The position numbers were made by a program, and so were the translations under genes. Of a DNA stretch of 13,516 bases, positions 1 to 6,990 are shown in pieces. Every line of letters begins with the position of its first letter. Position 1 is the first letter of the stretch. The DNA is from Asaia bogorensis. Lineage in GTDB: Bacteria > Pseudomonadota > Alphaproteobacteria > Acetobacterales > Acetobacteraceae. The stretch is from assembly GCA_945886995.1 (NCBI GenBank), contig CAMCZJ010000068.1:1-13516 (forward strand), read 5' to 3'. The notes below the pieces were generated by a model. That model saw nothing but the letters and a program-made list of their open reading frames with translations, had not been told where the DNA came from and searched no databases.

Positions 1-234
1 GCGATGTCCATGGCATTGGTTGATCGCGGCCTGCGCGCGCGCGAATTGGGCGAAGAAGCGGATGCCCCGGCCCAGCAGGAAGAATTCGTGCTGTATCATT
101 CCGACAATATCGAAGCGACGGGCTTTGTGGAGCATCTGAAGCTGCCGCATTACGTGGATTTCCAGAGCGAATTGGAAAATCTTCGCACCATTCGCCGCGC
201 CGCAGAGGCCGAGCTGCGGGAGGCCGCGGAATGA
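1..234 (+). CDS. phnI: PhnI, C-P lyase core subunit (3' end only)
   Basis: This is the last 77 codons of phnI; the gene begins before the window, and the ATG at position 4 is internal. PhnI is part of the PhnGHIJ core complex and, helped by PhnG, H and L, displaces adenine from ATP with a phosphonate to give 5-triphosphoribosyl-1-phosphonate. What is visible is the well conserved C-terminal tail: EEFVLYHSDNIEATGFVEHL followed by KLPHYVDFQSELE, then a charged helix rich in Arg and Glu. The stop codon overlaps the phnJ start as ATGA, and the phnJ Shine-Dalgarno (GGGAGG, about 7 bases before the ATG) lies inside the last phnI codons. The identification is firm from the tail alone, but nothing can be said about the missing N-terminal part. 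Confidence 0.93.
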   Translation, partial: AMSMALVDRGLRARELGEEADAPAQQEEFVLYHSDNIEATGFVEHLKLPHYVDFQSELENLRTIRRAAEAELREAAE

Positions 235-1082
235 CCGAAGCCGGCTACAACTTCGCCTATTTGGATGAGGCGACAAAGCGCATGATCCGCCGCGCCATCC
301 TGAAGGCCGTCGCGATCCCTGGACACCAAATTCCTTTTGGCGCGCGCGAAATGCCGTTGCCTTATGGTTGGGGCACGGGCGGTATTCAGGTGACGGCCTC
401 CATCCTTGGGCCGACCGACGTGCTAAAGGTGATTGACCAGGGCGCGGATGATACAACGAATGCGGTTTCCATCCGCCGCTTCTTCACCCGCGTTGCCGGT
501 ATTGCCACCACAGATGCAACGGGTGAGGCGAGCATCATCCAAACGCGCCATCGCATTCCGGAAAAGCCGCTCACGGAAAATCAGATCCTGGTTTATCAGG
601 TGCCGCAGCCGGAGCCATTATTCAGGCTGGAACCACACCGGGCGGAAACGCGGCGGCTGCATGCACTGGCCGATTACGGGTTAATGCATGTGCGGCTTTA
701 TGAGGATATCGCGCAGCTTGGCCATATCGCGAAAGCCTATGATTACCCGGTGATGGTGAATGAACGCTATCTGATGTCGCCATCCCCCATCCCCGCCTTT
801 GATAATCCCAAAATGCATCACATGGCAGCCTTGCAGCTTTTTGGCGCGGGGCGGGAAAAGCGCATCTATGCAGTGCCGCCCTACACGCCGGTGCGGAGCC
901 TTGATTTTGAGGATCATCCCTTCCGCCCTATTCGCGCACCACAGGCTTGCGCCGTTTGCGGCAGCACAACCAGCTATTTGGATGAGCTGGTAACGGATGA
1001 TGCGGGCGGGCGGGCCTTCATCTGTTCCGATACGGATTACTGCCAGGAACGGCAGCAAGCACCAAAGGCCGCCGCGGAATGA
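231..1082 (+). CDS. phnJ: PhnJ, radical SAM C-P lyase
   Basis: PhnJ cleaves the carbon-phosphorus bond of 5-phosphoribosyl-1-phosphonate, releasing the alkane and forming 5-phosphoribosyl-1,2-cyclic phosphate, using S-adenosylmethionine and a [4Fe-4S] cluster. The 283-residue length is normal for the family. Four cysteines, C240, C243, C265 and C271, have the unusual C-x2-C-x21-C-x5-C spacing and sit one residue off the E. coli cluster ligands (241, 244, 266, 272). The glycine expected to carry the radical (Gly32 in E. coli) matches G31, just before HQIPFGAREMPLPYGWGTGG. All expected catalytic features are therefore present. A strong GGGAGG ribosome site precedes the ATG, which overlaps the phnI stop; the phnJ stop overlaps the phnK start in the same way. 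Confidence 0.97.
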   Translation: MTEAGYNFAYLDEATKRMIRRAILKAVAIPGHQIPFGAREMPLPYGWGTGGIQVTASILGPTDVLKVIDQGADDTTNAVSIRRFFTRVAGIATTDATGEASIIQTRHRIPEKPLTENQILVYQVPQPEPLFRLEPHRAETRRLHALADYGLMHVRLYEDIAQLGHIAKAYDYPVMVNERYLMSPSPIPAFDNPKMHHMAALQLFGAGREKRIYAVPPYTPVRSLDFEDHPFRPIRAPQACAVCGSTTSYLDELVTDDAGGRAFICSDTDYCQERQQAPKAAAE

Positions 1083-1834
1083 CCCTGCTTCTTGAAGCCA
1101 AAGCGCTGCACCTGAAATTTGGCGCCATCGCCGCTTTGGATGATGTGGCACTTGATGTCACCGCCGGAGAGGTTGTGGCGATTGTTGGTGAAAGCGGTTC
1201 CGGCAAGACAACGCTGCTGCGAGTATTGGCCGGGCAAATGTCACCCGATTCTGGGGCGGTGCATTACCTTGGCCGCGATGTGCTGGGCATGACGGAAGCT
1301 GAGCGTCGCCGGCTTATGCGGATGGATTGGGGCTTTGTGCATCAGAACCCGCGTGATGGGCTGCGCATGGGCGTATCCGCCGGCGGGAATGTTGGCGAAA
1401 GACTGATGGCGCTTGGCGCACGGCATTACGGCAATATCCGAGATGAGGCCAAGGCCTGGCTGCAACGCGTGGAAATAGATGCCGGACGAATTGACGATCT
1501 GCCACGGCATTTCTCAGGCGGTATGCAGCAGCGCCTGCAAATCGCGCGCACGCTTGTCACGCGCCCGAAGCTGGTTTTTATGGATGAACCAACAGGCGGG
1601 CTTGATGTTTCGGTCCAGGCGCGCCTGTTGGATTTAATCCGCGCGCTGGTGCGTGAATTGGGGCTTTCCGTACTGATCGTGACGCATGATATCGCCGCGG
1701 CGCGGCTGCTCGCGGACCGCATTCTGGTGATGCGGCGCGGCCAGGTGGTGGAACAGGGGCTCACGGATCGCGTGCTGGATGATCCGCAGCATCCCTATAC
1801 GCAGCTTCTAGTTTCTTCGGTGCTGGCAGCATGA
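1079..1834 (+). CDS. phnK: PhnK, ABC-type ATPase of the C-P lyase complex
   Basis: PhnK is an ABC-family nucleotide-binding protein that binds the PhnGHIJ core rather than a membrane permease; in E. coli it docks on PhnJ. The 251 residues carry a complete nucleotide-binding fold: Walker A GESGSGKT at 37-44, Q-loop Gln89 in FVHQNPRDGL, signature SGGMQ at 146-150, Walker B LVFMDE at 165-170, and H-loop His203. It resembles the oligopeptide/nickel ATPases, including a C-terminal DDPQHPYTQLLVSS stretch. There is no membrane segment and no permease gene nearby, which fits a soluble partner. The start overlaps the phnJ stop by four bases, with AAAGG upstream inside phnJ. Assignment to PhnK rather than a transporter ATPase rests on position between phnJ and phnL and on the similarity. 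Confidence 0.95.
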   Translation: MTLLLEAKALHLKFGAIAALDDVALDVTAGEVVAIVGESGSGKTTLLRVLAGQMSPDSGAVHYLGRDVLGMTEAERRRLMRMDWGFVHQNPRDGLRMGVSAGGNVGERLMALGARHYGNIRDEAKAWLQRVEIDAGRIDDLPRHFSGGMQQRLQIARTLVTRPKLVFMDEPTGGLDVSVQARLLDLIRALVRELGLSVLIVTHDIAAARLLADRILVMRRGQVVEQGLTDRVLDDPQHPYTQLLVSSVLAA

Positions 1835-2529
1835 GCATTCTTCTGCGCACGGAAGGCCTGGGCAAAACCTTCACACTTCACCTGCAAGGCGGCACCAGCA
1901 TTCCCGTGCTAGGCCGCGTTGATCTTGCGGTCAGCGCCGGCGAATGCGTGGCCCTTTCGGGCCCTTCGGGCGCTGGTAAATCCACGCTGATGCGCTGCCT
2001 TTACGGCAATTATGGCGCCGGCGAAGGGCGCATTCTGCTCGCGCATAAGGGCGCAGAACTTGACCTTGCCAGCGCCGCACCACGCGCGGTGATCGAGGCT
2101 CGGCGCCAGACCATTGGCTATGTCTCCCAATTTCTGCGCGTCATTCCCCGCATCAGCACGCGCGATATTGTGGCGGAACCCATGGTTGCGCGCGGCATGG
2201 CGCGTGAGGATGCGCTTTCCGGCGCCTCGGCCCTACTTGACCGCCTGAACCTGCCGGAACGCCTGCACACCCTGCCGCCCGCGACGTTTTCGGGTGGGGA
2301 ACAGCAGCGCGTCAACCTCGCCCGCGGCTTTGGCCCGCGCTATCCCGTGCTGCTGCTGGATGAACCAACTGCGAGCCTGGATGCTGCCAACCGAGCCATC
2401 GTGATTGGCCTGATCCATGAAGCGAAGCAGGCCGGCACCGCCATTGTCGGCATTTTCCATGATGCCGAGGTGCGTGAAGCCGTGGCTGACCGTGTTTTCA
2501 CCGTTGAACCCATGCAGGATGCCGCATGA
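1831..2529 (+). CDS. phnL: PhnL, second ABC-type ATPase of the C-P lyase system
   Basis: PhnL is an ABC-type ATPase needed, with PhnG, H and I, for the ATP-phosphonate exchange reaction, and it can also associate with the core complex. The 232-residue protein resembles the LolD/MacB ATPase branch. It has Walker A GPSGAGKS at 44-51, Q-loop Gln100 in GYVSQFLRVIPR, signature SGGEQ at 154-158, Walker B LLLDE at 174-178, and H-loop His210 in GIFHDAEVRE. The FHDAE sequence after the H-loop histidine and the FLRVIPR segment are typical of PhnL. It is complete and overlaps its neighbours by four bases at each end. No permease is encoded beside it, so a transport role is unlikely. Confidence 0.95.
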   Translation: MSILLRTEGLGKTFTLHLQGGTSIPVLGRVDLAVSAGECVALSGPSGAGKSTLMRCLYGNYGAGEGRILLAHKGAELDLASAAPRAVIEARRQTIGYVSQFLRVIPRISTRDIVAEPMVARGMAREDALSGASALLDRLNLPERLHTLPPATFSGGEQQRVNLARGFGPRYPVLLLDEPTASLDAANRAIVIGLIHEAKQAGTAIVGIFHDAEVREAVADRVFTVEPMQDAA

Positions 2530-3668
2530 CCGTTGAGACCATTCTGACCAATGCAAAGCTTGTCCTACCGGATGCGGTGTTGCACGGCACGCTGGTGCTA
2601 CGCGATGGGTTGATTGCGGATATTCAGCCGGGCCGCAGCCAAGCCGCCGGCGCGCTGGACCTTGATGGCGACCATCTGATCCCAGGCATTGTTGATGTGC
2701 ACACGGATAATCTGGAACGCCAGGTACTGCCGCGCGCCAATGCGCGCTGGCCATCACGTTCCGCCATGATCGCGCATGATGCCCAATGTGTCTCCGCTGG
2801 TGTCACCACCATTCTTGATGCGCTTTGCCTTGGTGATCTTGGCTTTGATACGGAACGCGGCCAGACCTTTCTGGATGGTGTGCGTGATCTGGATGAACTT
2901 GCCGATATGGGTGCGCTGAAGGGTGAGCACTTTCTCCATCTGCGCTGCGAATTACCGGCGCGTGACATGCCGCCCGCACTTGATCCCGTAGCGGATCATC
3001 CACGTGTGGTGATGGTGAGCCTGATGGATCACTCACCCGGCGTTGGCCAATATCGTGATCTTGTACGTTATGCGGCCATGCGCAAGCGCCAGACGCAATG
3101 GAATGACGCAGAAGTTCAGGCGCGGATTGACGGCCTGCTGGCGCAACGTGCGGAGCTGCGTGAGAAGCAGCGCACCTGGCTGCTGGATCGCATTCGCCAC
3201 CGCAACCTTCCGCTCGCTTCCCATGATGATGACACGCCATCCGAAATTGCGCGTAACTTAGCTGATGGCATCGCGATTTCCGAATTTCCTGTCACCATGG
3301 AAGCGGCACGCGCGGCGTATGATTTGAAGGTGGAAGTGATTGCCGGCGCGCCCAATATCGTGCGTGGGGGCAGCCATTCCGGCAATGTTGCTGCGGCTGA
3401 TCTGGTGCGCGAAGGCCTCGCGCAGGCTTTCGCTTCTGATTACGTGCCCGCTTCCATGCTGGAAGCCGCCTGGCGCGCTGTAGAAGCCGGCGGGATAACG
3501 CTGCCGCAGGCGATTGCCATGGTGACGGATACGCCGGCGCGAATGGCGCGGCTTACGGATCGCGGGCGGCTCGCTGCGGGCCTCAAGGCTGATCTGGTGC
3601 GCGTGCGCAGCATCAGCGATATGCCCCTGGTGCGCGGCGTTTGGCGTGACGGGGAACGGATTGCGTGA
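2526..3668 (+). CDS. phnM: PhnM, alpha-D-ribose 1-alkylphosphonate 5-triphosphate diphosphatase
   Basis: PhnM removes pyrophosphate from alpha-D-ribose 1-alkylphosphonate 5-triphosphate, giving the 5-phosphate substrate of PhnJ. The 380-residue protein is an amidohydrolase-superfamily member: a short N-terminal beta-sandwich part, the metal-binding H59-x-D61 in GIVDVHTDNLE, further likely ligands His138 (FLHLRCE), His169 (LMDHSPGVGQY) and His233 (ASHDDDTP), and Asp305 in ASDYVP, which matches the conserved aspartate late in the barrel. The segment GAPNIVRGGSHSGN at 274-287 is characteristic of PhnM. The C-terminal part (GRLAAGLKADLVRVR) completes the second half of the beta-sandwich. AGGA lies six bases before the ATG, inside phnL. 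The stop overlaps the GTG start of the next gene. Confidence 0.96.
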   Translation: MTVETILTNAKLVLPDAVLHGTLVLRDGLIADIQPGRSQAAGALDLDGDHLIPGIVDVHTDNLERQVLPRANARWPSRSAMIAHDAQCVSAGVTTILDALCLGDLGFDTERGQTFLDGVRDLDELADMGALKGEHFLHLRCELPARDMPPALDPVADHPRVVMVSLMDHSPGVGQYRDLVRYAAMRKRQTQWNDAEVQARIDGLLAQRAELREKQRTWLLDRIRHRNLPLASHDDDTPSEIARNLADGIAISEFPVTMEAARAAYDLKVEVIAGAPNIVRGGSHSGNVAAADLVREGLAQAFASDYVPASMLEAAWRAVEAGGITLPQAIAMVTDTPARMARLTDRGRLAAGLKADLVRVRSISDMPLVRGVWRDGERIA

Positions 3669-4345
3669 CGCCGCACCGCATCGCGCTTTACTACGCGCCT
3701 GCCACTGATGATCCCCTGCATCAGCGTGCCTCCGCCTGGCTTGGCCGCGATGCTGTGAGTGGCGCGGAGATATCCCAACCCACCATTACTGGCGTTGAGA
3801 TTGCGGAAGTCACCGCCGATGCGCGCGGCTATGGGTTCCACGCCACGCTGAAGCCGCCCTTTCGCGTTCAAGGTGACCTAAAGGCAGCGCTGCAAACCGC
3901 ACAAGATTTCGCCGCGCGCACTGCGTCCTTTACCTTACCGCCGCTTCAAATCACCGATCTGGACGGCTTCCTCACGTTGCGTGAGGCCGAGCCATGCCCT
4001 CCCCTGCAAGCACTTGCAGATGGCGCGGTCACGGCGCTTGACCCGCACCGCGCACCCGCGACCGACGCAGAGATCGCGCGCCGTAAACCGGAAAACCTCA
4101 GCCCCCGACAGCGCGAATACCTCGCGGCCTGGGGCTATCCTTACGTCTTCGCTGAGTGGCGCTTTCACATGACGCTGACGCGGCGCCTGACGCCCGTTGA
4201 GAAAGCGATCATCCTGCCAGCCGTCACCGATGCGCTTGGTGATACGCCCGCCATAAGCCGCGCCGTCACGGATATCTGCATCTTCGCCCAAGCCGCGCCG
4301 GGCGCGCCCTTCACAATCCTTGAGCGTCTGAAGCTGCGCGGTTGA
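3665..4345 (+). CDS. DUF1045 phosphonate-operon protein, 2H phosphoesterase type
   Basis: This 226-residue protein belongs to the DUF1045 family, which is found mainly inside C-P lyase operons and has no settled function. Two motifs of the 2H phosphoesterase fold are visible: H59-A-T61 in GYGFHATLKPPF and H168-M-T170 in WRFHMTLTRRL, about 110 residues apart. The first motif is in the N-terminal lobe, and the stretch between (SPRQREYLAAWGYPYVFAE) is typical of the family. 2H enzymes open cyclic phosphodiesters, and the PhnJ product is a ribose 1,2-cyclic phosphate, so replacing PhnP is a reasonable inference, not a demonstrated role. The start is GTG, overlapping the phnM stop as GTGA, with GGGGA nine bases upstream. 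The last 35 bases overlap the end of phnN on the other strand. Confidence 0.88.
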   Translation: MTPHRIALYYAPATDDPLHQRASAWLGRDAVSGAEISQPTITGVEIAEVTADARGYGFHATLKPPFRVQGDLKAALQTAQDFAARTASFTLPPLQITDLDGFLTLREAEPCPPLQALADGAVTALDPHRAPATDAEIARRKPENLSPRQREYLAAWGYPYVFAEWRFHMTLTRRLTPVEKAIILPAVTDALGDTPAISRAVTDICIFAQAAPGAPFTILERLKLRG

Positions 4346-4862
4346 GCACGGCGAGCACGCGCGCCACACCTTCCGCCACATCGGCGTCGTTCATCACGCG
4401 TTCAATATCCAGTCCATCCGGCAGCGCGACCTCACGCGCCAGGCGCGCAGCGATATCGGCGGCAGTTTCGCGGCCACGCGCGGCAAGGCGTGCAGCCAGA
4501 ACCTCCATCGGGGCAGTGATGTTCAGCACGCGCAAAGGGTAACGCGCGCCGGCTTCATGCAAGACGGCGCGGGAAAGATTGGCAATCACCACGCGCCGCG
4601 CTGCCATATCTTCCTCAATATCGCGCGGGATACCGTAACGCAGCCCATGCGCTTCCCAAGCCAGTACGAATTCACCAGCGCCATGTCGCAAGGCAAAATC
4701 GGCATCGCTCAAGGCTTCATGATCCTCACCACCCGCGTCTGCAGGGCGCGTGATGGCGCGGCGCACAAAGCGAAAACGGGCATCCTGTGCCAGCGCGGCG
4801 CGCGCGCCGCCCATCAGCGTATCCTTGCCCGCACCTGAGGGCCCCACCACCGCAATCAGCAT
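4311..4862 (-). CDS. phnN: PhnN, ribose 1,5-bisphosphate phosphokinase
   Basis: PhnN phosphorylates ribose 1,5-bisphosphate with ATP to give PRPP, the last step by which the ribose scaffold of the C-P lyase pathway is returned to metabolism. The 183-residue protein is a guanylate-kinase-like P-loop kinase: Walker A GPSGAGKD at 7-14, RRAITRP at 34-40, and the EFVLAWEAHGLRYGIP stretch near 64-79 that is typical of the family. A ribosome site AGGGGG lies 5 bases before the ATG. It is encoded opposite to the rest of the phn genes and its final 35 bases overlap the DUF1045 gene tail to tail, so it must be expressed from a separate promoter, perhaps as the end of the minus-strand run that includes ridA. 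Its function still fits the neighbouring operon. Confidence 0.93.
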   Translation of the reverse strand: MLIAVVGPSGAGKDTLMGGARAALAQDARFRFVRRAITRPADAGGEDHEALSDADFALRHGAGEFVLAWEAHGLRYGIPRDIEEDMAARRVVIANLSRAVLHEAGARYPLRVLNITAPMEVLAARLAARGRETAADIAARLAREVALPDGLDIERVMNDADVAEGVARVLAVLNRAASDAQGL

Positions 4863-4879
4863 GCACGCCCCCTGCCCAG

Positions 4880-5059
4880 CTAAAACACCGGCTTACGGCG
4901 CAATTCCGGTTCCATCAATTGCGTGAAAACATCGGCGCCAATACGCCCCAAGGCGCCGGCACCCAAAGCGGCGCACGGGTCTTCGGCATTGCGCAGATGC
5001 TTGTATTCGTCGCGGAACTCCCAGCCCGCCGAGCGGCCAGACTCACGCCTTGGCGCCGA
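4880..5059 (-). pseudogene. Orphan coding-like fragment without a start codon
   Basis: The space between the RidA-family gene and phnN holds an open frame of 59 codons ending in TAG at 4880-4882 and bounded upstream by an in-frame stop at 5060-5062. It has no ATG or GTG; the only in-frame TTG codons are far downstream. The peptide reads like a true protein end, with mixed polar, aromatic and hydrophobic residues: AGWEFRDEYKHLRNAEDPC at 11-29 and RIGADVFTQLMEPELRRKPV near the end. Its first codons overlap the 3' end of the RidA gene. I do not recognise the family. The likeliest reading is the C-terminal remnant of a gene that once preceded phnN; a frameshift or sequencing error, or a chance open frame, cannot be excluded. 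Confidence 0.4.
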
Positions 5060-5429
5060 TCACCGCGATGGCTTCAATTTCAATGCGCGTCAGCGGTGTG
5101 GTGAAGCTTGCGCCTCCCACACAGGTGCTGGCGGGCGGCACCGCAAGCGCCGCCAGGATGCGCCGGCGCACCGCATCAAAGCCGGCATAATCACGCATAT
5201 CCGAAAGGTAGGTATTCAGCTTCAGCACATCGTCGAAGCTGCCGCCTTCCTGCGCCAAGGCGCGCGTCAGGCGCGCGAAACATTCCTCGGCCTGAGCTTC
5301 CACACCCTGAGCCTCGGCAGCGCTGCCACGCGCGGTCACGCCAGAACAGAAAACCAGCTTGGCACCGCCCGGCAGGGGCAGGCTGCGTGTGGGGGCAAAG
5401 GCGGGTTTGGGCGGTGCGGTTTCGGCCAT
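5043..5429 (-). CDS. RidA/YjgF family protein lacking the catalytic arginine
   Basis: This 128-residue protein belongs to the RidA/YjgF/UK114 family of small trimeric proteins, whose archetype hydrolyses reactive enamine/imine intermediates made by PLP enzymes. The fold is recognisable from FCSGVTA near 27-33, the EAQAEECFARLTRALAQEG helix, DDVLKLNTYLSDMRDYAGF at 66-84, and the closing strand RIEIEAIAV at 115-123. In RidA the active-site arginine lies in a PARSC-like motif; here the equivalent is PASTC (99-103), so the arginine is replaced by Ser101. Classical imine deaminase activity is therefore doubtful, and a divergent Rid subgroup is more likely. GAAGGA precedes the ATG at about 8 bases. 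It lies 57 bases after the MFS gene and may be co-transcribed with it; its substrate is unknown. Confidence 0.87.
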   Translation of the reverse strand: MAETAPPKPAFAPTRSLPLPGGAKLVFCSGVTARGSAAEAQGVEAQAEECFARLTRALAQEGGSFDDVLKLNTYLSDMRDYAGFDAVRRRILAALAVPPASTCVGGASFTTPLTRIEIEAIAVIGAKA

Positions 5430-5486
5430 GGCGGTATTCCTTCAGAACAGCCCCAGCTTGCCGCGCCCCGGCTGCCCGACACAAGC

Positions 5487-6971
5487 TCAATAACGGCGCA
5501 GCGGCACGCGCCAGGCCATGACGGAAGCCGCGCCCATCAGCACGGCGGCGATGATGAATAGCCCGCGGAAGGGCTCGGCCAAGGCAGCGCGTAGCCTCGC
5601 CACGCCATCACCGCCCAAACGCACGCCCAAGCCGCCGAGGTCGGTAACCAGCGCGGCGAAGCCTTCGGACAGCGCCGAGGTGAACAGCGCCATGGCGCCA
5701 AAGATCGCCGCCGCCGCCACAGCCGCGCCAAGTGCTGCGCCGAAATTACGCGAAAACGCCACGCCGGCTGCCGCAATGCCAAGCCGCCCCTGCCCTGCTG
5801 CCGCCTGCACCGTGGTTTGCACCACCGGATAGGATGTGCCGGAACCGAAAGTCGCCACCCCCAATAACGCCAGCATCAGCCATAGCGGCATGGCCGGCGC
5901 GAAGACTGCCAGCAGGCTCCAAATCATTGCCGCCACGGGCAGGCCGATACTGGGCCACAGCATCGCATGCCCGGTGCGCGCCACCATCTTGCCGGAGAAA
6001 AACGCGCCGAAGGATGAGCCAATCGCAATCGGCAAAAGCACCAGCCCGGCATTGGCCGCCTCAAGCCCGCGCACCACTTGCAGCCATAATGGCAGGAAGG
6101 AAATCAAGCCGACCTGCGCCGCCACCACCAATATGGACAGCGTCAGCAGCCGCCAGATGCTGGCCTCAGCAAACAAGGGCAGCGGCAGCAACGGTTCGGG
6201 CTGGCGGCGTTCAACGCGCAGCAGCGTGACACCAGCAAATAGCGCCATCGCGACCAGGCCGATGATCAAAGGCAGATAAGCCGCATCAAAACGCCGCGCG
6301 CGATCAAGCGCCACCAAAGCCGCGCCCATGGTCAGCACAAACAGGGCCAAGCCCAGCCAATCAAAACGCCAGCGCCGCCCAGCATGGTCCGGCACAATAT
6401 CGGGCAGGCGGCGCGCGATATAGGCGCAGACCAAGGGCAAGGGCAGCAGGAACCAGAAAATCCAGCGCCAGCCGAAAGCCTGGGTGATAAAGCCCCCCGC
6501 CACCGGCCCAAAGGCCGAGGCAAAGCCATAAGCCCCCGCAATCCAGGCTTGGAATTTACCGCGTTCGCGCGGCGGCACAGTCTCTCCGATTAAAGCCTGG
6601 GTGAGCGTCAGCAGCGCACCACCGCCAAAGCCCTGAATGACACGTGCAATGATCAGGCTTGGCAAGTTGGGCGCCAGCGCGCAGCCGGCGCAGCCCGTGA
6701 AGAAAATCGCCAGCGCCACAAACAATAAGCGCCGCCGGCCAAAGAAATCGCCCAATTGCCCAAACACCGGCGCGGCGCAGGTGGCCGCGACCAGATAGGC
6801 AATCAGGATCCAGGAAACCCGCTCAATCCCGCCCATATCGGCGGCGATATCTGCAAGCGCGGTCGCAACGATAGTCTGATCAACAGCGGATAGAAAAATC
6901 ACCAAGGCGATCGCCGGAAAGCCGCGCATGAACCGCGCGCGGAGTTCCGCCGATGGGTCAGCCGCCGTCAT
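5487..6971 (-). CDS. MFS multidrug-type exporter (DHA2-like)
   Basis: This is an inner-membrane major facilitator of 494 residues, most like the DHA2 (EmrB/QacA) drug:proton antiporters, whose length suits about 14 membrane helices. The first helix carries the SAVDQTIVATALADIA signature (28-43, Asp31). Loop 2-3 has the motif A equivalent GQLGDFFGRRR at 71-81, then RVIQGFGGGAL around 110-120 and the antiporter motif C element GPVAGGF at 155-161, followed by FGWRWIFWF. The rest is a series of hydrophobic helices ending with a short basic tail, VPLRRY. The substrate cannot be read from sequence; DHA2 members export dyes, antibiotics and metabolites. Only 19 bases separate its start from the accA stop, so it is probably co-transcribed with accA. 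Confidence 0.92.
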   Translation of the reverse strand: MTAADPSAELRARFMRGFPAIALVIFLSAVDQTIVATALADIAADMGGIERVSWILIAYLVAATCAAPVFGQLGDFFGRRRLLFVALAIFFTGCAGCALAPNLPSLIIARVIQGFGGGALLTLTQALIGETVPPRERGKFQAWIAGAYGFASAFGPVAGGFITQAFGWRWIFWFLLPLPLVCAYIARRLPDIVPDHAGRRWRFDWLGLALFVLTMGAALVALDRARRFDAAYLPLIIGLVAMALFAGVTLLRVERRQPEPLLPLPLFAEASIWRLLTLSILVVAAQVGLISFLPLWLQVVRGLEAANAGLVLLPIAIGSSFGAFFSGKMVARTGHAMLWPSIGLPVAAMIWSLLAVFAPAMPLWLMLALLGVATFGSGTSYPVVQTTVQAAAGQGRLGIAAAGVAFSRNFGAALGAAVAAAAIFGAMALFTSALSEGFAALVTDLGGLGVRLGGDGVARLRAALAEPFRGLFIIAAVLMGAASVMAWRVPLRRY

Positions 6972-6990
6972 AAGGTGCCGCCTGAACGGA

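Noticed and set aside
1079..2529. The two ATPase genes as parts of a phosphonate or peptide ABC transporter.
   Set aside because: There is no permease or binding-protein gene beside them, and their position between phnJ and phnM with 4-base overlaps identifies PhnK and PhnL.
4923..5561. A 212-codon open frame on the plus strand across the gap before phnN and the RidA-family gene.
   Set aside because: It is antisense to the clear RidA-family gene and the end of the MFS gene; its Arg-, Ala- and His-rich composition is typical of a shadow frame in GC-rich DNA.
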